Assembly (NCBI RefSeq): GCF_907164905.1
Contig: NZ_CAJRAF010000001.1
Location: forward strand, 655,001-719,000
Origin: Dyadobacter sp. CECT 9275
GTDB lineage: Bacteria > Bacteroidota > Bacteroidia > Cytophagales > Spirosomataceae
Length of the DNA stretch: 64,000 bases
Direction: 5' to 3'
Below the pieces are notes generated by a model, which was given only the letters and a program-made list of their open reading frames with translations, was not told the DNA's origin and made no database searches. Below are positions 1-7,426 of this stretch, one piece after another; the first letter of the stretch is position 1; every line of letters starts with the position of its first letter. The position numbers and the translations under genes were made by a program.

Positions 1-353
1 ATTGTACCATTGCCAATAGGAGAGGTTAATACGGTTACGCCACAGGTGATGTCCGTGAATGAATCATAAACGCCCTGCATTTTTTCCGTGGCCGCAATTG
101 CCTCCGCATCTGTTGGAATGTAACTGGTACCAGTGAACGTTACCCCCGGATCGGTGAACCCTGTCGTGGCACCTGCGCCTGTCCCGATGTCCCCTGCAAC
201 TTTTGAGTTACCGTTGTTGGTCAGCTCTCCTGCCGCAGTAAATAAAATGAATGGAGCTACAGCATCATCAATTACTGGTGTAGTTTGCGCGGAGACCCGT
301 TCATTAAAAGCTATGAACGAAATAAGAAAGACTGTTAAAAATAAATTTTTCAT
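1..353 (-). CDS. Ice-binding-like (DUF3494) secreted protein, 5' part
   Basis: The reading frame opens at an ATG at 353-351 and stays open to the left edge (about 117 codons), so only the N-terminus is present. It starts with a Sec signal peptide (MKNLFLTVFLISFIAF, ending near VSAQ). The following segment contains FILFTAAGELTNNGNSKVAG, then DIGTGAG and a GFTDPG turn. That is the usual opening of DUF3494 ice-binding or adhesion beta-solenoids: a strand, an N-G-x-S turn and a GDIGT motif. Family members are secreted and bind ice crystals or act as surface adhesins. The part that would show a C-terminal T9SS sorting domain or additional domains lies outside the window. The family call is from remembered motif similarity. 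Confidence 0.7.
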   Translation of the reverse strand, partial: MKNLFLTVFLISFIAFNERVSAQTTPVIDDAVAPFILFTAAGELTNNGNSKVAGDIGTGAGATTGFTDPGVTFTGTSYIPTDAEAIAATEKMQGVYDSFTDITCGVTVLTSPIGNGT

Positions 354-881
354 AAGTTGATTTTAAAATGTCATGAATTCCTCCGGGTTGCCGTGGATTC
401 CCTAATGTAAAATGATGTTGTTTCAGGATTATCCAGGAAGATCACGGGCAAAAAAATCTCAGCAGATTGATCTGCCTATTGCGCAAAAGTCCTGTATAAC
501 AATTTGTAGGCTAAAGCTGCATCAGTAGGTTATGATGCAGAACAAGAATGGTAAAAATCCTTTGATCGGGATTTTTTTGATAGGATAATATACTGAAAGA
601 CAATTAAATATGAGCATCTTATGATCAGAGCACATGAGGAGCACCGCTTTTTGTCTCAAAGTATTTCTACAAAAATTATTCCACTACCTTTATCAAGGAA
701 TTACATAGCAAATCAGCAAGAAACTCCCCATAAAAGTAAAAGTGGGATATTCTGATTAACGTGTAAGTTTTAGGGATAAATGCCCCCAAAAGGTATCTGG
801 GGTGAATGGGGCCATATTTTCTACAGAATGCATATATTGTTAAAGCCTGTTTTACCCGTTTCCCACTATCCCGGTTTCCCA

Positions 882-926
882 CTTTAACGGTAAAACCTAC
901 TGAAATAGATGGTTTTACTGTTAAAG
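882..926. repeat. 16-bp inverted repeat (hairpin)
   Basis: The left arm is CTTTAACGGTAAAACC (882-897) and the right arm GGTTTTACTGTTAAAG (911-926), with a 13-base loop. All 16 positions pair, one as G-T. There is no T-run after either arm, so it does not look like an ordinary intrinsic terminator. It could be a protein-binding palindrome or a decayed repeat. Confidence 0.6.
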
Positions 927-1014
927 TTCTATTTAAATTCGAGCCTAATACCTTGCGGGTGTGAGAGCCGCCCGGCCCTATCCGGAGTTGAGGGACTCAG
1001 GTTGCAGATAAGGC

Positions 1015-1040
1015 AAAAAAGGCCAGGCAGTAGCCTGACC
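1015..1040 (-). terminator. Intrinsic terminator (probably the original tRNA-Arg terminator)
   Basis: On the minus strand the sequence is GGTCAGGC, loop TACT, GCCTGGCC, then six T. The 8-bp stem has one mismatched or wobble position. It lies immediately downstream of the 17-bp tRNA 3'-end copy at 1046-1062. I infer that it terminated the tRNA transcript before the island was inserted. Confidence 0.7.
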
Positions 1041-1045
1041 TTTAT

Positions 1046-1062
1046 GTGACCGCGACGGGAAT
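1046..1062 (-). repeat. Putative attachment site: partial tRNA-Arg 3' end
   Basis: GTGACCGCGACGGGAAT at 1046-1062 is identical to 4174-4190, the 3' end of the intact tRNA-Arg (T-arm 3' part, acceptor 3' strand and first CCA base). The rest of the tRNA is missing here. A partial tRNA 3' end at the far edge of an inserted segment is the classic footprint of tyrosine-recombinase integration into a tRNA gene. Confidence 0.7.
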
Positions 1063-1723
1063 GCATTAAGCGTTAATTATCAGTGTGTTTGTTGTATACT
1101 TTACTCGGAGGTATCAAATAGGTATCAAATTTCTTATATTTACTATACACTTGGGCTTGCTAATGCTTGATACGAAAGTGAAGTGAAATTAAACCGTACG
1201 CAATGAATATTTTTAATAAGAGGTTGAAGTCTAATGAAGGAAATCAAAATTCAAATCCTAAATCCCATAGAGTAGATAAAATTTATTCGTTATTAGAATT
1301 ATACCATTTCACTCCGGCACTATTTGTTGGAAAATATTTAAATAAAATTCGATAGCTAAATACAAAGTTAACAATTTATTATTCCTTTAATAAGTTGTTT
1401 ATTTCATCAGGAGATTACTACTTAGGATAGTAAATACTTATAATTTTAAAGTGTAAGGTCTCCGCAGTTTGTGATATCTTAGTCTTTCAATAATATTGTA
1501 GCCTTCTGCATCAGAGCTAGAAGGAATTATAATTTTGTTAAGTGAATTTTTATATACCATTAGTTATGGAATTCAGATAATTTTTGCTCTAATAAACTTC
1601 TTTTTCTAGATCTATTCAATGGTTTATCTACTGACGATAAAGTTTAAATGAGATTAGAGTCATACATGGAAAGGATTTGATGTTTTCTTAAAAAAATCTG
1701 CGAGTGAAGGAAAGACTGACTAT
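1063..1723. other. AT-rich island flank without a clear gene
   Basis: This is about 660 bases of strongly AT-rich sequence, unlike the GC-balanced flanks. It has a tandem GGTATCAAAT pair near 1110-1131. One short plus-strand frame, 1203-1355 (50 codons, starting MNIFNKRLKSNEG), is intact but has no recognised motif. I do not call it a gene with any confidence. The rest looks like decayed mobile DNA. Confidence 0.4.
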
Positions 1724-2956
1724 TTATTCATTTAAAAATAATTCCATTTTTGTTTTTTCTTTATCCAGAATACTTTTTAATAAAGGTGATATATTATTTT
1801 TACTTTCTTCTTCAGCAATTTTAATCATATCCTTCCTTAGGTCAATGAATATAAGTAAGTCCTTACCTGAATATTGGTTGTTAGAATCCACTTGCTCTAT
1901 TATTTTTTCTTTATTTGAATTTGATAATTCATCCCATACACTTGGTTTTAAAAACCAATGATCTGAATGATATATCATCCAATTTTCGATTTCTGATAGC
2001 ATGTAGAATGGATTTGCGTGAAATCTATCTGTATATAGGTCCATCCATTTCTTATACTTCACGTATGATGCCAAAATAATATAAACTTGATCCTGGTAAT
2101 GCAATACATTTGCAATCATAAAAATATTTAGATTTTTCTTAGGTGACAGGGTTATTATACCTGATAAACAACATGGTATGTGAATATCGATGTTAGTAAC
2201 CGTTATGTAAATGTTTTGTACTTTGTTTTTTTTTATGTCCTTTGATATTTTATCTCTAAATGGAAGGAGAATATTGTTTAGAATAAATTTATTGTTATTC
2301 ATTTCTCTTGTTAATTCATCTTCAATATAAGTTTTGCGAGAGTATTTCGTTGATTTTAGCTCAATGCTTTTGTCTATTTTTACGTATGAAGGTAATTTTG
2401 ATACTAATTTTCTCTCGAATTTTCTGTTTACTATTTCTAAATATCTTTGTTTTGAATACTCGAGACTTTCAATCATATTTTGCTTAGAAAATATTTCTCT
2501 TGAAATGGATCTATATATTTGTAATTGTATATTTTGAAGGTTCTGAAGATCTTTACTGATTTCTAATTTATCAAATATTCTTTCATGCTCTATACAAAAT
2601 CCAGGGAAGACTGAGGCGTTTTTGATATTGATAGCGGTAATTTCTAATTTCTTTTTTTTTAGACTATACTCTGGTGTGACTACCTTATTGTTTTCGGATA
2701 TTTGAAGTAGGGGCTCAGACTTCTGAATAGTATGAGATTTAATCGTTTCGTTGGAGCAATTTTTATACATACATTGATGTGTTGAATGCCTCCATTTTCC
2801 GAAATTATTCATTATATCATAAAGAGTTCGAATTTGTTCACTTTCATTGTCAAAATCCACAAGATCTTCTTCATTGATAGCCGCAAATTCCTCTAAGGTT
2901 CTATCTAATGCATCATTGATTTCTGCAATTATTATTTTATTCTTCGGTAAGCCCAT
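1724..2956 (-). CDS. Unknown protein with HNH-like zinc motif (island cargo)
   Basis: A 410-residue protein rich in Lys, Asn, Ile and Glu, matching its AT-rich coding sequence. The N-terminal third has a possible metal site: C62-x4-C67, then S-H75-T-I-Q-K-S, then F-P-G-F-C121-x2-H124. I recall this spacing (CxxxxC, SHxIxxS, FxGFCxxHD) from HNH-like or treble-clef proteins common in genomic islands. The catalytic assignment is inference. A Cys-Cys pair lies near residue 262, and the C-terminal part is Trp/His-rich (W-x3-HSDHWFL-x-PS-x-W). There is no signal peptide or transmembrane segment, so it is probably cytoplasmic. It is the largest gene in the tRNA-Arg island and is preceded by a terminator at 2978-3009, so it is likely transcribed alone. 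Function is unknown; anti-phage defence is possible only by analogy of location. Confidence 0.75.
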   Translation of the reverse strand: MGLPKNKIIIAEINDALDRTLEEFAAINEEDLVDFDNESEQIRTLYDIMNNFGKWRHSTHQCMYKNCSNETIKSHTIQKSEPLLQISENNKVVTPEYSLKKKKLEITAINIKNASVFPGFCIEHERIFDKLEISKDLQNLQNIQLQIYRSISREIFSKQNMIESLEYSKQRYLEIVNRKFERKLVSKLPSYVKIDKSIELKSTKYSRKTYIEDELTREMNNNKFILNNILLPFRDKISKDIKKNKVQNIYITVTNIDIHIPCCLSGIITLSPKKNLNIFMIANVLHYQDQVYIILASYVKYKKWMDLYTDRFHANPFYMLSEIENWMIYHSDHWFLKPSVWDELSNSNKEKIIEQVDSNNQYSGKDLLIFIDLRKDMIKIAEEESKNNISPLLKSILDKEKTKMELFLNE

Positions 2957-2977
2957 TTGTCTAATTGTTTATTAAAT

Positions 2978-3009
2978 ATAAAAAAAGCACTGGCTTTTCG
3001 CTAGTGCTT
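2978..3009 (-). terminator. Intrinsic terminator upstream of the HNH-like gene
   Basis: On the minus strand AAGCACTAGC, loop GAAAA, GCCAGTGCTT, then a T-rich run. The stem is 10 bp with one mismatch. It would end transcription coming from the ATP-grasp fragment and the secreted-protein gene, and it separates them from the 410-residue gene. Confidence 0.7.
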
Positions 3010-3069
3010 CTACAATTTAATGTTATAAATTGCTATCGATTATATCGATTAAAAATATGTTCCGACCAA

Positions 3070-3480
3070 CTATGCCACTTTAACCAGCTTTCTCAACAAA
3101 CCCATCATAGCAACTTCATTGATCGACATTCTTTCCCCTCGCTCCTGTCTGCTTTCCAATGATGCCAGTTGAGCGCGGGGCGAATTACTATCATCTTTTT
3201 CTTTCTTGCCTTCCTCTTTTTTGTCTTCCTTGCGGGAAAAGCCTGTTTTCTTTTCAATATGCTTCACCAGATCGTGGAAATAGTTGTATCCGGTGATATC
3301 AATAATCTTGCTTCCGGGGTTGCCATTCACTTCCACCACATAACTATTCCCGTCCTGAAATTTGAGGCCTGGTACCTGGGAAGTTCTGACACAGAATTGA
3401 GTAGCTCCCGCATTTTTGTGCAACGATCCTCGTTGCGATAACGATTTCGTCTCGCACACGAACTTAAAGGAAAATTCCTA
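3070..3480 (-). pseudogene. Truncated RimK-type ATP-grasp ligase, C-terminal fragment
   Basis: The only possible start is a GTG at 3459. The same frame continues upstream for a few codons to a TAG at 3480-3478, just after the neighbouring gene. The fragment contains RGSLHKNAGA, resembling the RimK segment with a conserved Arg-Ser-Asn-x-His and Gly-rich turn. It then has YVVEVNGNPGSKIIDITG, the typical magnesium-binding E-V-N-x-N-P-G motif near the end of the ATP-grasp fold. Between the two motifs the usual 20-30 residue helix is shortened, suggesting an internal deletion. The A-domain and most of the central domain are absent. A charged tail rich in Lys and Glu follows. RimK-like enzymes join amino acids to protein or peptide C-termini; this remnant should be inactive. 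Confidence 0.55.
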
Positions 3481-3481
3481 A

Positions 3482-3994
3482 CTACTTTTTCGAGTGATGA
3501 AAATGTGTGTTCGGAGGCAAATTATACCTTCCTTGCTGATCGAACTTAAATGCAGATGCATATTGCAATTTCCGGGCAGCGAATAGCGTATCTGCATTTT
3601 TCTTGCATGCATCCCTGGCAACTCCTATAATGTAGCAGTGATATGTAAACCAGCAATGATCATCCTTTTTGGTATGTTCGGGTAACTTCCAGTTGCCGCT
3701 TGTACCTAGGATATTCCGGGTTACTACTGAGATTTCGCTGGGTTGAAAATTTCCTTCGCTATAAAGGCTGTCGACCATTCCGGCCTGGTTTACCCTGAAA
3801 TAAAATGTGGAAGATCGGAATTGACATTGATCAGCGACGAAAGGAAGTCCATATTCGAGATACTCATTCAGTGTCGAGATTCTTGTAAGGATTTGCCGGG
3901 AATCAATTGGAGCCCTGAATTCCGGCAACCATTTTTGTGCCTGTGTCTGACAGCTGATTAAGGCAAACAATAGGGAAATCTTGATTTTGTGCAC
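3482..3994 (-). CDS. Small secreted protein, unknown
   Basis: A 170-residue protein with a Sec signal peptide (MHKIKISLLFALISC, cleavage near TQAQ). The mature part has Cys residues suited to disulfides (DQCQF, HCWFTYHCY, ARDACKK). A segment reading FYFRVNQAGMVDSLYSEGN resembles the beta-strand and turn of TonB-C-terminal-like periplasmic domains, but the rest does not clearly fit. It ends in a His-rich tail (THFHHSKK). It lies inside the tRNA-Arg island, just upstream of the ATP-grasp remnant on the same strand. Base composition is closer to the chromosome than to the AT-rich half of the island. I do not recognise the family. Confidence 0.7.
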   Translation of the reverse strand: MHKIKISLLFALISCQTQAQKWLPEFRAPIDSRQILTRISTLNEYLEYGLPFVADQCQFRSSTFYFRVNQAGMVDSLYSEGNFQPSEISVVTRNILGTSGNWKLPEHTKKDDHCWFTYHCYIIGVARDACKKNADTLFAARKLQYASAFKFDQQGRYNLPPNTHFHHSKK

Positions 3995-4145
3995 AGTAAA
4001 TTTGCTTTGTAAGTATGCCTTAAAGAGAGAGGTTTGTTATCGGAATAGCAGATTTGGTGCGACACGTCTGAAATAACGCTTAGGCAATTACAGTTAAAGT
4101 GCATACAAACTTATGAATTTCATTGTTAGATCCTAACAAAACAAA

Positions 4146-4171
4146 GGAAGCCAGGCTCATGCCTGGCTTCC
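4146..4171 (-). terminator. Intrinsic terminator after tRNA-Arg
   Basis: A perfect 11-bp stem GGAAGCCAGGC / GCCTGGCTTCC with a four-base loop, followed on the minus strand by TTTGTTTTGTTAG. It sits directly after the encoded CCA of the tRNA. Since the island entered between tRNA and native terminator, this hairpin was probably brought by the island. Confidence 0.85.
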
Positions 4172-4246
4172 TGGTGACCGCGACGGGAATCGAACCCATA
4201 TCTAGAGTTTAGGAAACTCCTATTCTATCCGTTGAACTACGCAGTC
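4172..4246 (-). tRNA. tRNA-Arg (anticodon CCT)
   Basis: Read on the minus strand: acceptor GACTGCG (4246-4240) pairs with CGCGGTC (4182-4176), one T-G pair. The D-arm begins GTTCAACGGATAGAAT. The anticodon stem GGAGT/ACTCT encloses loop TTCCTAA, giving anticodon CCT and so reading AGG. The T-arm has TTCGATT between ATGGG and CCCGT. The discriminator is A at 4175 and CCA is encoded at 4174-4172. Its 3' terminal 17 bases are repeated at 1046-1062, marking it as the integration target of the neighbouring island. Confidence 0.95.
4174..4190 (-). repeat. Putative attachment site inside tRNA-Arg 3' end
   Basis: This 17-bp segment is identical to 1046-1062 and forms the 3' end of the intact tRNA gene. 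Together the two copies bracket about 3.1 kb that lacks any recognisable recombinase. Confidence 0.7.
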
Positions 4247-4323
4247 AAAAAAAGATTTCTCACTTTCATGAGAAATCCGTTCGGGGTGCAAAATTGATGA
4301 AAAAGAGTTTAAATAGCAAGTAC

Positions 4324-5565
4324 TTATTCTTCAGTTTGTACCGCAGTGTATCCTAAATCCAGCCAGTTGGGGTAAATGGCAAAGTGCTTTTCCTTCACCA
4401 ACGTGAAAATTACATTCCGGAGCTCGTCAATATTCTCTTTCTTTTCAGCGGAAATAAACACAACACGGTCTGCTTTATCGGCTATGTAGCTTCTTTTCAG
4501 CTGTTCCAGAATGCTCTCGGAAGTAGCCACCGGCTGGTCTTCTTCTGCCAGGGTTTCGTCGTTAAAGGCTGGTTTGTAAAGATCTATCTTGTTGAAAATA
4601 AGTACGGTAGGCTTGTCCGCCGCGCCAATTTCAACCAGCGTTTTATTGACCACGTCCAAATGTTCCTCGAAAGACTGGTGGGAAATATCCACCACGTGGA
4701 GTAAAATATCGGCTTCCCGTACCTCATCGAGCGTCGATTTAAAAGACTCGATCAGCGTGGTGGGCAGCTTCCGGATAAATCCTACGGTGTCGGTCAGCAG
4801 GAAGGGAATGTTTTCCATGTTCACCTTGCGCACGGTGGAATCAACTGTGGCGAAAAGCCTGTTTTCTGCAAAAACATCTGCTTTGGAGAGGCCGCGCATG
4901 AGGGTGGATTTTCCCACGTTGGTATATCCCACAATAGCCACGCGTACCAGTCGGTCGCGTTCTTTTCGGCGGGTTACGCTCTGGCGGTCCACTTTTTCCA
5001 GTTTTTCTTTCAGGAATGCAATCCGGTCCTTCACGATCCGCCGGTCCGTTTCGAGCTCGGTTTCACCCGGGCCCCGCATCCCCACACCCACACCAGACTG
5101 GCGGCTTAAGTGTGTCCACATCCGGGTAAGCCGCGGGTACATATACTGATACTGCGCCAGCTCAACCTGTAATTTGGCCTGGGCCGTTTGTGCCCGCATG
5201 GCGAAAATATCCAGGATCAGCAAACTCCTGTCGATTACTTTGATGTCCTTAAAAACAGCTTCGAGGTTCCGTACCTGTGAGGGGGTAAGGTCATCATCAT
5301 AAATGATCATATCCACCGGGTTGGCGGTCACAAAAATAAGGATTTCCTCCAGTTTCCCTTTTCCGGTGTAGGTCCGTATGTCTGCGCGTTCGAGATTTTG
5401 TGTGAAAGTCCTGACCGTTTCCACACCCAGGGTGGTTGCCAGAAAAGCAAGTTCGTCCAGGTATTCCTTGGTTTTTTCCGCGCCTTGCTTTTGTGTACTT
5501 ACCGCCACTAAAACGGCAGTTTCATGCTTAACAGCGGTACTATGTAATTTTCTTTTTTCAATCAT
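4324..5565 (-). CDS. hflX: GTPase HflX
   Basis: A 413-residue ribosome-associated GTPase that splits stalled or hibernating 70S ribosomes. The N-terminal HflX domain (about residues 15-130) contains YTGKGKLEEI and the DDLTPSQVRNLE segment. The linker carries RGPGETELETDRR (164-176), a family hallmark. The G domain follows: P-loop GYTNVGKST (213-221), DTVG (259-262) and NKID near 325. Length is normal for Bacteroidota HflX. The gene stands alone on the minus strand, between tRNA-Arg and the long leader of the divergent MATE gene. Nothing in the motifs suggests loss of function. Confidence 0.97.
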   Translation of the reverse strand: MIEKRKLHSTAVKHETAVLVAVSTQKQGAEKTKEYLDELAFLATTLGVETVRTFTQNLERADIRTYTGKGKLEEILIFVTANPVDMIIYDDDLTPSQVRNLEAVFKDIKVIDRSLLILDIFAMRAQTAQAKLQVELAQYQYMYPRLTRMWTHLSRQSGVGVGMRGPGETELETDRRIVKDRIAFLKEKLEKVDRQSVTRRKERDRLVRVAIVGYTNVGKSTLMRGLSKADVFAENRLFATVDSTVRKVNMENIPFLLTDTVGFIRKLPTTLIESFKSTLDEVREADILLHVVDISHQSFEEHLDVVNKTLVEIGAADKPTVLIFNKIDLYKPAFNDETLAEEDQPVATSESILEQLKRSYIADKADRVVFISAEKKENIDELRNVIFTLVKEKHFAIYPNWLDLGYTAVQTEE

Positions 5566-5789
5566 TCAGTTTTATTTTAGAGGTCATCCGGACCGCCCGG
5601 TAAATTCCAGTCCGCAAAAAATATTAAATATATGGCTGCTTCCGGGACACTTCCATGCGGTATGAAACAGCAAGCCAAACGGGACGGTACTTGCCCGAGA
5701 CGCAGAACAGGGAACGGAAACCGGTCATCAAAAGTTCAGGCGGCCAGTGGTGAAGTTACGTTGAAGATTTGTATTTATCCATTTTTTAG

Positions 5790-5822
5790 TTTGAATTTTA
5801 AAAAGAGAGTTTAGTATATTTG
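5790..5822 (+). promoter_or_regulatory. Bacteroidota-type promoter for the MATE gene
   Basis: TTTG at 5790-5793, a 21-base spacer, then TATATTTG at 5815-5822. This matches the TTTG-N19-21-TAnnTTTG pattern of the primary sigma factor in this phylum. Transcription would start near 5829, leaving a leader of about 137 bases. Confidence 0.7.
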
Positions 5823-5839
5823 CACAAAATCTCACGCCC

Positions 5840-5863
5840 ATGTTGGTTCTCATCTACGGCTAA
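5840..5863 (+). CDS. Candidate 7-residue leader peptide (uORF)
   Basis: ATG at 5840 opens a complete frame encoding MLVLIYG and ends at TAA 5861-5863, about ten bases after the predicted transcription start. Downstream are weak hairpins: GGCT/AGCC at 5859-5873 followed by a T-run, ATCCG/CGGAT at 5886-5903 followed by TTTTC, and AGGCTT/AAGCCT at 5913-5928. A short hydrophobic uORF followed by alternative hairpins before a drug-efflux gene suggests translation-coupled attenuation. This is inference from layout only. Confidence 0.35.
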   Translation: MLVLIYG

Positions 5864-5965
5864 TCGACAGCCACTCTTTTTTCTGATCCGTTTTTGTCCG
5901 GATTTTCTCAATAGGCTTCTCTAAGCCTTAACTTTCATCTATAGTACTACAACTTTCTTTTATTC

Positions 5966-7345
5966 ATGAAAAAGTGGTTTACACTGTTTCGTCAGGCACT
6001 TAGTGGTTCTGAGGAAAATTATACAACCGGCAGTATCAACAAGGCTATATTTTTATTATCCGTACCCATGATCATGGAAATGATCATGGAGTCGCTCTTT
6101 GCGGTGGTGGATATATTTTTTGTTTCCAAGATCAGCATAGAAGCGGTTGCAACGGTAGGTCTGACAGAATCTGTCATTACCCTGGTTTATTCCATTGCCA
6201 TCGGGCTCAGTACTGCGGCAACGGCCACCATTGCGCGGCGTACCGGGGAGGGAAATCATGACAAGGCCAAAACGGCCGTCGGGCAGGTGATCCTGATTTC
6301 GCTCGGGATTTCGGCCATTACTGCTATTTTCGGAGGGATTTTTGCCGGTGAGATACTTGGCATTATGGGCGCGGACCAAAAGGTGATTGCAACCGGCACC
6401 CTGTTTGCAAGGGTTCAGTTCCTGAGCAGCCCGGTGGTGATCCTGCTGTATGCCCTGAGCGGCGCCCTACGCGGGGCCGGTTCGGCAGCAACGGCCATGC
6501 GTTCACTGATCATCGCTAACGGACTTAATATGATCCTCGGCCCCCTGCTGATCTTTGGCTTGGGGCCCTTTCCTGAACTGGGCGTAACAGGAGCTGCCAT
6601 AGCCACCGCACTGGGGCGTTCTGTGGGCGTAGGTTACCAGTTGTATTCCCTGGGGAAATCATCTCTGGCTTTCAGGCTGAAAGATTTGCTCCCTGAAAAG
6701 GAAACCATTAAAAGTATTACAGAAATTGCCGCTGGAGGTACCGTCCAGTTCCTGATCTCCTCTGCGAGCTGGATTTTTCTGACCCGGATACTTGCCGAAT
6801 TCGGCAGCGATGTAGTGGGAGGGTATACCATTGCCATCCGCGTCATTATGTTTACCCTATTACCCGCCTGGGGCCTGGCCAATGCGGCAGCAACGCTGGT
6901 GGGGCAAAACCTGGGAGCGGGGCAGATCGACAGGGCGGAGGTATCTGTTTGGAAATGTGCGTTCTACAACCTGCTCTTCCTGGTAGGGTTATCCTTGTTT
7001 ATGTTCACCGGGGCCGAATATATCATAAGCTGGTTTACGGGTAACGCAGATGCCATTGCAACGGGTAAGATGGCCTTGCGGGTACTCTGCTTAGGATATG
7101 GATTCTATGCTTACGGAATGGTGATTATCCAGTCGCTGAATGGCGCGGGGGATACCAAAACCCCCACAGTACTGAACCTGATCTGTTTCTGGCTGATCGA
7201 AATACCGGTGGCCTATCTCTTAGCCGTGGTTATGGAACTTGGGCCTGTCGGGGTTTTTGCGTCGGTGCCCATTGCTGAGTCGATTCTGGCGATGCTGGGA
7301 ATCTGGCGGTTCAAAAAAGGAGGCTGGAAAACCGTAAAAGTGTAA
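5966..7345 (+). CDS. MATE family multidrug/toxin efflux transporter
   Basis: A 459-residue inner-membrane exporter with about 12 transmembrane helices in two similar halves, the standard MATE (NorM/DinF) size. The N-terminus has INKAIFLLSVPMIMEMIMES, the conserved opening of the fold. Helix 2 carries VDIFFVSKISIEAVATVGL, and the second half contains GDTKTPTVLNLICFWLIEIP, a typical helix 10 segment. These proteins export cationic drugs or metabolites by sodium or proton antiport. It has its own promoter and a long leader with a short ORF, and is followed at 81 bases by the persulfide dioxygenase gene. The substrate cannot be read from the sequence. Confidence 0.92.
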   Translation: MKKWFTLFRQALSGSEENYTTGSINKAIFLLSVPMIMEMIMESLFAVVDIFFVSKISIEAVATVGLTESVITLVYSIAIGLSTAATATIARRTGEGNHDKAKTAVGQVILISLGISAITAIFGGIFAGEILGIMGADQKVIATGTLFARVQFLSSPVVILLYALSGALRGAGSAATAMRSLIIANGLNMILGPLLIFGLGPFPELGVTGAAIATALGRSVGVGYQLYSLGKSSLAFRLKDLLPEKETIKSITEIAAGGTVQFLISSASWIFLTRILAEFGSDVVGGYTIAIRVIMFTLLPAWGLANAAATLVGQNLGAGQIDRAEVSVWKCAFYNLLFLVGLSLFMFTGAEYIISWFTGNADAIATGKMALRVLCLGYGFYAYGMVIIQSLNGAGDTKTPTVLNLICFWLIEIPVAYLLAVVMELGPVGVFASVPIAESILAMLGIWRFKKGGWKTVKV

Positions 7346-7426
7346 ATTGCAATATTCTGTCCGGGAACCCACACCGTTGCGGGCACTTTGGTTTTAAGTA
7401 CATCGGAAAAATAAAATGGCAAGGTT

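Larger units (their letters stand above)
354..1045. other. Gene-poor intergenic stretch
   Basis: No convincing gene is seen in this roughly 690-base stretch. A 68-codon minus-strand frame at 676-882 has no recognisable motif and no good neighbour context. What can be seen is a long imperfect palindrome (882-926), repeats of TTTCCCACT around 868-883, and a minus-strand terminator at 1015-1040 next to a tRNA fragment. The stretch separates the ice-binding gene from the tRNA-Arg island. Confidence 0.5.
5566..5965. other. Divergent intergenic region with long MATE leader
   Basis: A 400-base region between divergent hflX and the MATE gene. The first 200 bases show no clear element. The remainder holds a strong Bacteroidota-type promoter (5790-5822), a short upstream ORF (5840-5863) and two small hairpins (5886-5903 and 5913-5928) before the MATE start. 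Confidence 0.6.

Noticed and set aside
676-882. 68-codon minus-strand ORF between the ice-binding gene and the tRNA island
   Set aside because: No start context, no recognisable motif or family and surrounded by gene-free sequence; more likely chance.
1203-1355. 50-codon plus-strand ORF in the AT-rich part of the island
   Set aside because: AT-rich DNA gives such frames easily and no motif or neighbour supports it.
5632-5814. 60-codon plus-strand ORF before the MATE promoter
   Set aside because: It overlaps the promoter, has no family features and a poor amino acid make-up.
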